Assembly (NCBI GenBank): GCA_963969345.1
Contig: OZ017770.1
Span: 8,441,246-8,505,245, forward strand
From: Turbatrix aceti
Lineage: Eukaryota > Nematoda > Chromadorea > Rhabditida > Panagrolaimidae
Reading direction: 5' to 3'
DNA length: 64,000 nt
The position numbers and the translations under genes were made by a program. Shown here piece by piece: positions 55,599-64,000 of this stretch (position 1 is the first letter of the stretch; each line of letters starts with the position of its first letter). The notes beneath the pieces were generated by a model. That model was given only the letters and a program-made list of their open reading frames with translations. It was not told the DNA's origin and did no database searches.

Positions 55599-56814
55599 TC
55601 TGAGCTTGTTCGAAAGTGTAAATTAAAAAAGTTGCTGAAAGAAACAGAAAGGTTATTTGGAAAAAAAAATTCGCGAAAACATCAAAGCAACTACTGAACC
55701 TAAGTCGTTAAGGCAATTTTAAATCACGTTGAAATTGTCAAAGTAAAACTGTCTGGAATCACTCAAAATGTTGTGCCCAAATCTGAAATCCTAGCATTTT
55801 CCTTCCGATAAATGTAAAATGGAATTAATCCGGAGACTTCATAGATCGGTCTTTAAGACTGTTCCCATTGGACACATGACAATACACCTTGCAATGATTG
55901 TTGCAGCTTTTCGCTTGTCTAGACTCGTTCTGCGGGCCGTAGACTGTCGTAATACAAAAACAATTATCAGAGATTGCTGCAATGCTTGGAATTTCTGTTT
56001 GCATGCTGAATATTGCCGTGTTTTTGGAGTTTGATCGCCGTGATAAAAATTTCAAGCATCTGTTTAGTTTTTAAAGCGTCTCAAAAAACAGTGTTAAACG
56101 TTTCTTGAACGTCAAATGGTCAGGAAAGTGTAATCGCTCGCCATACGACTTACAGCAAACATGAACAAAAGCGAGAAGTTAATTAATATATTTGAAGAAA
56201 AGAATAATCACCTAAACAGAGTTTAATTCATTGCATGAAGTTAAAAATGTGCCGGATTTTTGGCGTCAATCTTGCCAGTTGCAATGTGCGATAATCACGC
56301 AGCCGGTCCAAATTTGCCGCCACCTCTTTACGCCAAAGGATCATAAAACGATTCTGTTTTTCTCTTTGACCAACAGTGGTTCAGTTTTCATGTCAGTTTT
56401 CGATTTCGGGTCTAGTTATAATCATGTCATGTGGGCCCTGGAAACTTTTTTTCATGTATGCTTTAACGTTGAGCAAGCCACAGAAAATACACAGATACAT
56501 TTAACAGTTAATTTTCTAAAACTTGATGTACTGAACTTATTTTAATTTATTTACCGCCTCGGACATATGTTTATACAAGTATGAAGTCATTCGTTGTCAT
56601 TGTCTTGTCCAATTCGTTGTTTTTCTGCAATTGAAAGTAAGCGTTATGTAATGATCACAGTGATCCTGGCCATTTCTCGGATCAACATATCGAAAGAAAT
56701 TTCCAGGTTTCGTGCCATGACGCACGGTTGTTTTTGCATTACAACAAAATGTTCGCAGTTGGAGCTACCAGACACCAGACTGTCAAATAGCTGTGTAGAG
56801 CCCCATTGAAACAG
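55599..56814. other. Spacer between divergent Skp1-like genes
   Basis: This is the shared upstream region of the minus-strand gene ending at 55598 and the plus-strand gene at 56983. A segment near 56690-56800 (GTTGTTTTTGCATTACAACA) resembles the reverse complement of 55900-56020 (ATTGTTTTTGTATTACGACA) over about 100 bases, an old inverted duplication. No gene supported. Confidence 0.4.
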
Positions 56815-58013
56815 TGTCGAAGAACGAATGCAGGCGCTCTCAAGAGAAATCATTTATTTGATTGTGTAGTCATTGGTCTGCAAATGTAGAGATACCGTGC
56901 AGCTCCCGATGTAAAAATGATCGCGTTTCCGTACGTTTTCGTGTTTTCAATATTTTTTTAAATTTCAGCCGCAGATTAAAAAATGGCCAACCTCAACGAA
57001 CCTGTCGTCCTTCGTTGTACCGACAATCAGCTGGTCACAACCTGCCAAGGGGTGATTTGGCAAGTAACGTCTTACCGCAAGATTTACCGTGAGTCTATAC
57101 ACTATTTATTTATCACGGTAATTAAAATTTCAGGAACTCAGGGTTACGGCAGGGAAATTGCAGCCAGCGTAAGCAGCGACGTTGCCAGCGAGATGTGCCG
57201 TCTTCTCACGCCGTACAAAGGATCAACCTATTGGCCCCGCAACCCAGCACAGCTGAAGGTCGTCTCGAGGCCTGTGCAGGAGCCTCTCACACTTGAACTG
57301 AAAAAACTGAGCAACGAAATGTTTGAAAAAATGTATAAAGCGGCGTTTCATCTTGGCTGTTTCCGTCTACGTGATGCCTGTGCTCTGCGTGTTGCCGACG
57401 CCTGCCACGGCAACGCCCCTTACACTGCCAAGATTATCCGGCAACTGGAGTTCTACATTAAAAACCATCACTCGAACGGTCCCAGTACTTCCGGCTGAAA
57501 CTGTGCCAACGTTTCTGTACCGAACGTGAGCACGATAGAATAGTTTGTAACACTAGAAAAATCTTGAAATTGTTTTTTTATAAAAAAAACATGATGACAT
57601 ACCCCCATAATATGTGTCGTCACGAATTATTTAATAGTGAAATAAATAAATGTAAAATTGATGCGATTCTAAGCTAAAGAAATCGGTTGTTTCTATGCGG
57701 ATAGCACAATAAAAATATAAGTATTCATAGTAAATGTACATATGAATACTACATATTTAAATTTACATTTGCATTTATTACTTATCCTTGAATCTGTTCT
57801 TTTTCTAAGCATGTGATGATCAGGCCTCGCTTGTCATGTTCTTCAAAAAGACTCGTGCGACAAGTGCAAAAATAAAAAACGTTTATACCACACACTAAGA
57901 TCAACGTTTTTTATCTCTGATGATTCACGAACATTGAATATACATCATTTTTTAGTATAACAAAGACGAGCTGTCCCTCGGCTCCATGATGACTAAAAGG
58001 TCAGCGGGCGCTT
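56815..58013 (+). repeat. Local duplication, copy 1 (contains Skp1-like gene 2)
   Basis: Matches 61020-62307 in direct orientation: upstream block AGAAATCATTTATTTGATTG, the whole gene and about 500 bases of 3' flank ending at GGTCAG.GG.CGCTTTG. Insertions and deletions distinguish the copies, most of them in the 3' flank. Confidence 0.85.
56983..57498 (+). CDS. Skp1/Elongin C-fold-like protein 2 (cluster)
   Basis: Exons 56983-57088 (106 nt) and 57134-57498 give 156 residues. PVVLRCTDNQLVTTCQGVIW opens the fold. DVASEMCRLLTPYKGSTYW and LSNEMFEKMYKAAFHLGCFR with LRDACALRVADAC follow, as in gene 1, and the end is Ser/Asn-rich. The ATG follows AAATTTCAG/CCGCAGATTAAAAA, a likely 5'UTR or trans-splice acceptor. 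The gene at 61159 is a recent duplicate. Same tentative role as the other cluster members. Confidence 0.65.
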   Translation: MANLNEPVVLRCTDNQLVTTCQGVIWQVTSYRKIYRESIHYLFITVIKISGTQGYGREIAASVSSDVASEMCRLLTPYKGSTYWPRNPAQLKVVSRPVQEPLTLELKKLSNEMFEKMYKAAFHLGCFRLRDACALRVADACHGNAPYTAKIIRQLEFYIKNHHSNGPSTSG

Positions 58014-58327
58014 TGTTTACTGCAAAACTGACTTAAAAAAAATCAAAGGTCTGGTTGCAAAAAATAGGTGATTCGCCACATACGCCGCTAAAGAACGATA
58101 AACACCGACCGCATTGTCGTTCATCTGATCAATTGCCAATTTTAGATCTGAGCGCATGCAAGAACAAACTTTTGCTTTCAATAGTGCAATCAATGTATTC
58201 AATACAGCTGAATATAAATACATTTTATTTTAGATATTCATAAACCGAGTTAAAAAAGATGAACGATTACAAAAGATGAAAAGAAGAAAAAATATGCTAT
58301 GAACGGCAACAATCGGCCTGGAGTTAT
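57499..58327. other. Spacer between gene 2 and gene 3
   Basis: The 3' flank of gene 2, mostly part of the local duplication. AATAAA-type signals occur near 57640 (GTGAAATAAATAAATG). No other gene. Confidence 0.4.
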
Positions 58328-58786
58328 TCAGGAAAGGCGGAAAATGGCTCGCGCGTTCTTGAGGCGAAGCTTGGCTTCAGCGACAACGAGTGCGTCGCGG
58401 AGACGAGGAATGTCGAGATTCTTGGCGTGTTCTTTCAGACTATTGATCAGATTCATGTTGAGCTGGATGAGCTTCTGAACCAAAGGCTCGCTGGGGAGCT
58501 GAACCTCGGCTTTGAGTTCGTCATGGGTTTTCTCGTCGTAATACGTCTTTGCGTGGGGCTCGAGCAGCTGAACGATCAGTTTCATGTGATCGTAACTCAC
58601 ACCGGGAGCTTGAATGATGACGTGCTCGTCAAAATCTGAAAAATGATGAAAACAACACAAAAAAACAAAAAACGACTTACGGTAAGCGTCACGGAGAACC
58701 GAGCTTTCCTTGACGACTCCGTAGGTCGTGTTGATGACACTGGAATTAGTACACCGGATATGCACCGGATCGTCGAAGGCAGTCAT
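58328..58786 (-). CDS. Skp1/Elongin C-fold-like protein 3 (cluster)
   Basis: Exons 58681-58786 (106 nt) and 58328-58635 give 137 residues. The start at 58786 is chosen because the cluster's other proteins begin five to six residues before the P-V of PVHIRCTNSSVINTTYGVV; an in-frame ATG at 58801 also exists. This member shows the fold best: HVIIQAPGVSYDHMKLIVQL (Skp1 has xPLPNVxxxxLxxVIxW), then LNMNLINSLKEHAKNLDIPR with LRDALVVAEAKLRLKNARAI (Skp1 LFxLILAANYLDIxxLLxx). It stops where Skp1 would start its F-box-binding helices, a layout closer to Elongin C. Confidence 0.7.
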   Translation of the reverse strand: MTAFDDPVHIRCTNSSVINTTYGVVKESSVLRDAYRKSFFVFLCCFHHFSDFDEHVIIQAPGVSYDHMKLIVQLLEPHAKTYYDEKTHDELKAEVQLPSEPLVQKLIQLNMNLINSLKEHAKNLDIPRLRDALVVAEAKLRLKNARAIFRLS

Positions 58787-58879
58787 TGCAATGGCGATCA
58801 TGAGTGCGGTTTGATTTTTTGTCCTATAAAATTAAACGAAAGTTGATAAACAGTAACTATGTAATATTTTAAGATCAAT

Positions 58880-59170
58880 CGACTTGATCACCTGACAGGG
58901 CGCTTGTGCTCGCTAAAGAAAATGGAAATGAAAAAAGCCCTTTGAGCGGCAATTGGACTGTGCGTCTCTAAGATCCGTGTTTTTGCAGTGCTGTGGAAAA
59001 ACAAAAACAGAACTGCCTTGCACAGTGGCAGACACTAACGCACGGTGATTTCGACGGCTCGCAAAAGCAGGATGTAATGAGGGAGCGGATGTGGTGAATG
59101 ATGCAAAATATCGCCGAGTAAACGACGTTTGAAGCCTCTTTGTCTCAGGCAATAGTGCAAACAAGTCGCC
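58880..59170 (-). promoter_or_regulatory. Conserved upstream block of gene 3
   Basis: Upstream of gene 3, about 290 bases resemble 60300-60560, which lies at the same place upstream of gene 4: CACCTGAC, GGTGATTTCGACGGCTCGCA against GGCGATTTCGTCGGCTTGCA, and GAAGCCTCTTTGTCTCAGGC. It is retained although the two genes' proteins have diverged strongly. It may hold the promoter or simply be duplicated with the gene. No named motif is claimed. Confidence 0.5.
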
Positions 59171-59742
59171 CATCTTTGCTTGCTTGACCTTTTCACAGTT
59201 CCTTCTTTCTAACCGAGTTATTATAGTTTTTGCAGTGCTCGTAAGAATATTTTTTGCATTGTAACCAAGAGAGAGAAAGAATTTTCATAAGCACGGAAAT
59301 GGAAAAAAAAGGTAATTTACAAAAAATGAGCAGAGCAGTCAGCATCGAGGGGAAAAGGAAACAAAAATATAATAAAGTGAACATGTATTTAAAAAAGCTG
59401 TAAATTGTTTCAGAAGTGCATATTTGAAAAAATGTGACGGATTCATTATAAATTTATTAATTCCAATTTTGATCTTACATTATTTTTATGAACTTATTGA
59501 ACGTTGAAAGATTTGACAAATTTTTTGACTTTAAAAGATGGAAGATCTAATAATAAAAAATTGTTTTAAGGTTAAAAAATGCACTCCGTTAGACTGGCAA
59601 ATTGCGTTTTTTTACAATCAATGAGTAACGTAAAAATGACTAAATTGACATAACAAAGTTTCATATTTATAACACATTGTTTTCATTTATTTCAAGTCAG
59701 CAGAAAATCTAAAAAAAACCAGAGCAGCATAAATGTTGGAAA
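59171..59742. other. Spacer between genes 3 and 4
   Basis: AT-rich, no gene supported. Confidence 0.4.
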
Positions 59743-60227
59743 TCAGAACTCTTCGTCGTCTTCTTCCGATGATTCAGAATCATATTTGTGCGCAACGGTA
59801 ATCTTGGTCTGTGCGACGACAAGACCATCGCGCAGCCGAGGAATATCCAGGTTGATGGCCACTTCTTCCAACTCATGCATGATGAAACGGTTCTGTTTCT
59901 CGAGCACTTTGACCATGGAATCGGATTTACAGTAAACGAGATGGTGCAGTTCATCGACGGTTTGTGGTTTGTGAAACGTCTTCGAGAATGGTTGCAGCAT
60001 GTCAACGATCATTTTCATGATCTTGTAACGCACTCCTGGAGCCTGAATGATCTTGTCAGCGTTTTTGTTTTTTTCTAAAAAATTATTTGCTAAAACAGTA
60101 CAAAAAATAAAAGCGACTTACTATACATTTTTTTGAGAACAAGAATTTCCTTGATTACTCCAAAGGTTGTGGTTATCATCCGAGAGTCAAGACATCGAAT
60201 CTTGACAGGTCGATCCAACTCAGACAT
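59743..60227 (-). CDS. Skp1/Elongin C-fold-like protein 4 (cluster)
   Basis: Exons 60122-60227 (106 nt) and 59743-60074 give 145 residues. The sequence begins MSELDRPVKIRCLDSRMI and continues with KIIQAPGVRYKIMKMIVDML and EVAINLDIPRLRDGLVVAQT. The end is a strongly acidic tail (SESSEEDDEEF) unique in the cluster. Closest to gene 3 (shared IQAPGVxY and LDIPRLRDxLVVAxxK). A head-to-tail pair with it, including conserved upstream DNA. Confidence 0.68.
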
Positions 60228-60299
60228 GACTCGTTTTCACTGAAATGATGCCTGAAAAATCTCAAGTTTAAAAAACCGTAACCATAAATTCGAGATCGA

Positions 60300-60560
60300 C
60301 TAGCGACCAACCACCTGACTGGTCTCGCTCGTGCAATGATGTGCTACTTTGAAGGCGGGAGCAATGAAAAAAGTGAGACGCAGACAAAATGTGTGCAGGA
60401 GGAAACGCACAGCGGTGTATTTTAACACCGGCGATTTCGTCGGCTTGCAAAGGAAGGATGCAATGAGCGAGTGGATGCTGTAAAAAATGCACATAGTATG
60501 TATCGTGAACGGCGTTCGAAGTCTCTTTGTCTCAGGCAATGGTATAGACTAATCGTTACT
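60300..60560 (-). promoter_or_regulatory. Conserved upstream block of gene 4
   Basis: Counterpart of 58880-59170. The best-kept core is GAAGTCTCTTTGTCTCAGGC (60518-60537). Confidence 0.5.
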
Positions 60561-61019
60561 TCATGCTTAACCTCTAGAGGGTCTTCCTTTTCGACCCGAG
60601 TTAGCCTCACAAAACAATACTGATCCAAATATTTTTCACTTACGCCAAATGTTTTTAAAATAAAAATACCGTAATAAAAAAATGAATACGGGTCTTTGGA
60701 ATGAAGTGCATTGTTTTTACATAGGTAATAAAACGAAGCTGGCATTTAAATAAAGTTGAAAAATAATATTAAAATGAAACAAACTGTTTTTTTTGTTGTT
60801 TTTCTGCTGGAGAATTTTTTTTTATCATCAATGTGATATCATTTTGATTTTTTGTCCTTCATGATTGAGATGCTGTATCATTTGATGCGGTATGCTAATT
60901 TGATAAAAAAAATAAATGTTTGGCATCTTTTCTTTGTTTTAATAAAATAAAGTAATTTTGATGTTTGTAAATTATAGATAAAGAATGTTGATCTGTCTAA
61001 CACGGATAATAGAGCCCCC

Positions 61020-62307
61020 TTGAAGAACGAAAAGATGCGCTCTTAAGAGAAATCATTTATTTGATTGTGCAGTCATTGGTCCCGATGCAAAAATGATCGC
61101 GTTTCCATACTTTTTCGTGTTTTTAATATTTTTTTAAATTTCAGCCGCAGATTAAAAAATGGTCAACCTCAACGAATCTGTCGTCCTTCGCTGCACCGAC
61201 AATCAGCTGGTCACAACCTGCCGAGGGGTGATTTGGCAAGTAACGTCTTACCGCAAGATTTACCGTGAGTGTATACACTATTTATTTATCACGGTAATTA
61301 AAATTTCAGGAACTCAGGGTTACGGCAGGGAAATTGCAGCCAGCGTAAGCAGCGACGTTGCCAGCGAGATTTGCCGTCTTCTCACGCCGTACAAAGGATC
61401 GACCTATTGGCCCCGCAACCCAGCACAGCTGAAGGTCGTCTCGAGGCCTGTGCAGGAGCCTCTCACACTTGAACTGAAAAAACTGAGCGACGAAATGTTT
61501 GAAAAAATGTATAAAGCGGCGTTTCGTCTTGGATGTTTCCGTCTACGTGATGCCTGTGCTCTGCGTGTTGCCGACGCCTGCCACGGCAACGCACCTTACA
61601 CCGCCAAGATTATCCGGCAACTAGAGTTCTGCATTAAAAACCGTTGTGACGACATTTCGAACGTTCCCGGTACTTCTAGCTGAGAAAAACAACTGTCATG
61701 TGCCAATGTTCTTGTACCGAACGTGAGCACGATAGAATAATATTTCGTCTGTAACACTAGAAAAATTTTGAAAATGTTTTTTATAAACTACTTATTTGTC
61801 TTCTTGAATTATTTAATAGTGAAATAAATAAATGCCAAATTGATGCAAAAATTGATGCAAAAACAAAATTGTTTTTTTCAAATCATTTCTTTGCGAATGT
61901 AAATGACTTTTAAATATATTCCTCTAAAAAAAGTGGAATGCAAAATTTTATGTGTATGTGTATTGTACGACGTAAAATGTTCGACACGTTATTATTCGAC
62001 AAACAAATCACTTACGCCACCGTTTGGATATTTTCTGAAGCTGTCCTATTTTTTTAAATTTTTTTGCACAGTTTTTCTAAACGCTCATTACAGGAAATAA
62101 ACGATTACTAATGGTGTAGGCATGTGATGATCACGCCTTGTCACGTTCTTTGAAAAGACTCGTGCGACACGTGCAAAAAAACATTGATACCACACACCAA
62201 GCAAGATCAACGTTTTTTATCTTTGATGATTCACGAACATTGAATTCACATGACTTTATTTATTAAAAAAAGACGAGCAGCGATGACTAAATGGTCAGTG
62301 GTCGCTT
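61020..62307 (+). repeat. Local duplication, copy 2 (contains Skp1-like gene 5)
   Basis: Direct copy of 56815-58013. It stops at GGTCGCTTTG, where the sequence switches to an inverted fragment of gene 1. Confidence 0.85.
61159..61683 (+). CDS. Skp1/Elongin C-fold-like protein 5 (cluster)
   Basis: Exons 61159-61264 (106 nt) and 61310-61683 give 159 residues. It is almost identical to gene 2 (for example SVVLRCTDNQLVTTCRGVIW, AFRLGCFRLRDACALRVADA), differing at a few sites and in the last ~12 residues. The open frame is kept, so it is probably functional. The intron is the same length as in gene 2. Confidence 0.65.
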   Translation: MVNLNESVVLRCTDNQLVTTCRGVIWQVTSYRKIYRECIHYLFITVIKISGTQGYGREIAASVSSDVASEICRLLTPYKGSTYWPRNPAQLKVVSRPVQEPLTLELKKLSDEMFEKMYKAAFRLGCFRLRDACALRVADACHGNAPYTAKIIRQLEFCIKNRCDDISNVPGTSS

Positions 62308-62308
62308 T
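61684..62308. other. 3' flank of gene 5, part of the local duplication
   Basis: Matches the 3' flank of gene 2 (GTGCGAC.CGTGCAAAAA, ACGTTTTTTATCT.TGATGATTCACGAACATTG). No further gene. Confidence 0.4.
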
Positions 62309-62443
62309 GATGCCTGTGTTCTGCGCATCAACGACGCTTGTTGCGGCCAGAACATTGAAACTGTCAAGGATATCCTGCAACTTGACGCAAATCTTTGCCC
62401 CCGTCGTGGCGCTCATGGCTACGCAAGTTCTTCGAACTGCTGA
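62309..62443 (+). pseudogene. Fragment of Skp1-like gene 1, inverted and fused to duplication end
   Basis: Codes the last 44 residues of gene 1 with few changes (DACVLRINDACCGQNIETVK...), ending in the same TGA. The 3' flank also matches, reverse-complemented, to about 62550 (54958-55210 on the other side). The 5' part is missing and the join at 62308/62309 is abrupt. No start, so non-functional unless spliced to something unseen. Confidence 0.8.
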
Positions 62444-62764
62444 ATGATGTTAATATAATCGTCTGAATTTTTAACATCGGTTTTATTCACAACCACTTAT
62501 TTATAATTATCCACCAATGTAAAAAACTAATATTTGTATTGAACGTACTTTTTAAAAATTAGTAATAAACTGAGTGAAACAAATGTTGTGTAGATAAATG
62601 AAAGATGTAAAAAAAAAACACTGTGTATTGAGCGAAAAAAAGGATAGTAAATGCGAAATTTTGTAAACCTTAAAGGCCACAAGGCTCAGAAAAATTATCA
62701 GATGGTGAAATCTGTTGTCTTTAGGATATCTTTCCGGTTTTGATTAAGGAAACAATACAGAAAT

Positions 62765-63891
62765 TTACACTTCGTTATCCTGACGTTCTAAGCTGTGCTT
62801 CAGCATCTGTTCGACCAAATTGGTGTTGTTGCTGTTCTCAATGTTCTGGTGCAAGCTCTGGCTATTTGTAGGCGGGAAACTGCTTGGGTCAACCGATGTT
62901 GTCTTAGGAGAGATGTCGTTGGCCTGAAAAAAATTATAAAGTGTTGATTTTTTTGTTCACGAACATTGGGCGGAGCAGTGGTGGTAAAGTTGGTGTTTGG
63001 AACAGCCAAATTGACGCGGTTATTAATGGTCTCAGTGTCCTCCTCGTCTTTCATGTCAATGCGGTAGATGTAAGTAAAATATCCCAGCTGCAATGACATT
63101 TTTTATGATAACTAAACGTGCGTTATTCTTACCGGAAAAATCAACCGAACGTTGGTGTTTTTTGCAACAAGGTTAAAAAGCATATTGTCATTTTTCATCA
63201 ATTCGTCGGCGAGATAAGATGGGCTCTCTGAAAAATAAATTAAGCGCTGTTTTTTGCAGTAGAAATGGCATTACGTTGATCTGAAAAAGCACCGCATTAA
63301 AAATATTATAACAACTTAAAAAATTTCAGAAACTCACGTTTTAATGTTTTCAGATCGGACACACAAGATCCCGGAGGGCGTACCCAGTAGCAACTTCCGG
63401 CAACAATACACGGAGGCGCAAACGTCATTGACGTGCAAAGCAGGGCAGGTGAATAGGTTCTGTCGGCGTCGATTGAACCACGGTAAATCTCCATAATGCG
63501 ATCACTGCCATCTCGGATGACAACGCTGCCAGGTTTGATCGCAATGGTTAAATTTGGTGGCATTAACTGTTTTGCAGCTTTGCAAACATCAGGAGGTCCC
63601 AAAGCTCTGACAAAGACGTCACTCATCCATCCTTTGCAGTTCCAGGCGTAGTACAGTCTATCTAAAATTAACACAGTCGTAAAATATCAAGAAGGATAGC
63701 CAAACTTACTTCCGTAATCAAAAACGAGCTCTGCACCGAGGTTTTCGAGAAACAAGATCATCTAAAGGATTTTATGTAAAAAATCAAAAAACTTTATAGT
63801 TTTTCAAAATTAAAATTACTTGTTTGTTGGGTAGTCGGAATCGCAGATACCGGGCAAAAAACCCCAACAGCTCTTTGATTTCGGTTCGCAT
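62765..63891 (-). CDS. Unrecognised 274-residue protein, six exons
   Basis: Exons 63820-63891, 63710-63761, 63338-63661, 63133-63227, 62965-63087 and 62765-62923, all in frame. The start (MRTEIKELLGFFARYLRFR) is basic. The middle has a compact, cysteine-containing part (YYAWNCKGWMSDVFVRALGP, PPCIVAGSCYWVRPPGSC) with alternating strands suggesting a globular domain. The C-terminus is polar and Asn-rich. No signal peptide or membrane segment is obvious. Introns are 33-110 nt, one with an unusual GTTCGT donor at 62959-62964. I cannot assign a family. Regular splice structure and an unbroken frame over six exons make it a real gene. Confidence 0.75.
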
Positions 63892-64000
63892 TTTTTAATA
63901 ATCTAAAATTTTTTATACAATTTATTTTTAACGTATGTATTTTTTTTTTTTTTAATTTTCAGTACATATAACCAGCAGACTAAAAGAAATATGTTACCTA
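63892..64000. other. Upstream flank, AT-rich
   Basis: T-rich DNA upstream of the six-exon gene, including TTTTCAG near 63955 on the plus strand. Nothing else can be called before the window ends. Confidence 0.3.

Noticed and set aside
1..64000. CRISPR arrays, riboswitches, operons or other prokaryotic features
   Set aside because: Short spliceosomal introns and animal-type genes throughout show eukaryotic nuclear DNA, and no regularly spaced short repeats were seen.

Overview
The window looks like nuclear DNA of a small-genome metazoan, most likely a nematode or another ecdysozoan. It is AT-rich. Genes are broken by very short GT-AG introns (about 35-65 nt) with T-rich acceptors (TTTTCAG or TTTTTAG). 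Products include a Cys-loop acetylcholine receptor subunit, M1 and M13 peptidases, casein kinase II beta and a cluster of Skp1/Elongin C-like genes. The phylum is an inference from these points; no single gene proves it. Gene models below were spliced by hand from reading frame and splice sites.

Layout. 1-7150 is a giant palindrome: the outer 2874 bases of each arm are identical where I compared them, the next ~140 are diverged, and the core is decayed. 7151-10.4 kb holds a minus-strand lineage-specific proline-rich gene and possible 5' exons. 10.4-12.2 kb is a 5'-truncated RTE-type retrotransposon with an open reverse transcriptase frame. 12.5-29.7 kb shows an ~8.4-kb block twice in direct orientation on either side of a 200-N gap: M13 peptidase, a foldback element, an RFAAA-motif gene, a tRNA-like SINE, a hairpin and the 3' end of an M1 aminopeptidase. 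The last 8.4 kb before the gap equals the first 8.4 kb after it, so this is almost certainly an unmerged overlap of two contigs, not a biological duplication. The complete M1 gene ends at 32.6 kb.

32.7-38.3 kb carries retroelement debris, a tiny two-exon gene, a divergent casein kinase II beta gene, an unknown gene and two hAT-like MITEs. 38.3-43.2 kb is gene-poor and holds an array of SINE-containing units. 43.3-50.5 kb has two paralogous small zinc-binding proteins (possible ISXO2/Merlin transposase relatives), a C2H2 protein, three more hAT-like MITEs and a small membrane protein. 50.6-52.9 kb is a six-exon alpha-type nicotinic receptor subunit.

55.0-62.5 kb is a cluster of five Skp1/Elongin C-like genes plus a chimeric fragment, all five with one intron at exactly coding nucleotide 106. 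62.7-63.9 kb is a six-exon gene I do not recognise. The genes do not form one pathway. The most interesting signals are the Skp1-like cluster, the 44-nt intron that recurs nearly unchanged at three sites, the RFAAA gene family, the SINE family with a conserved 3' hairpin and the palindrome.
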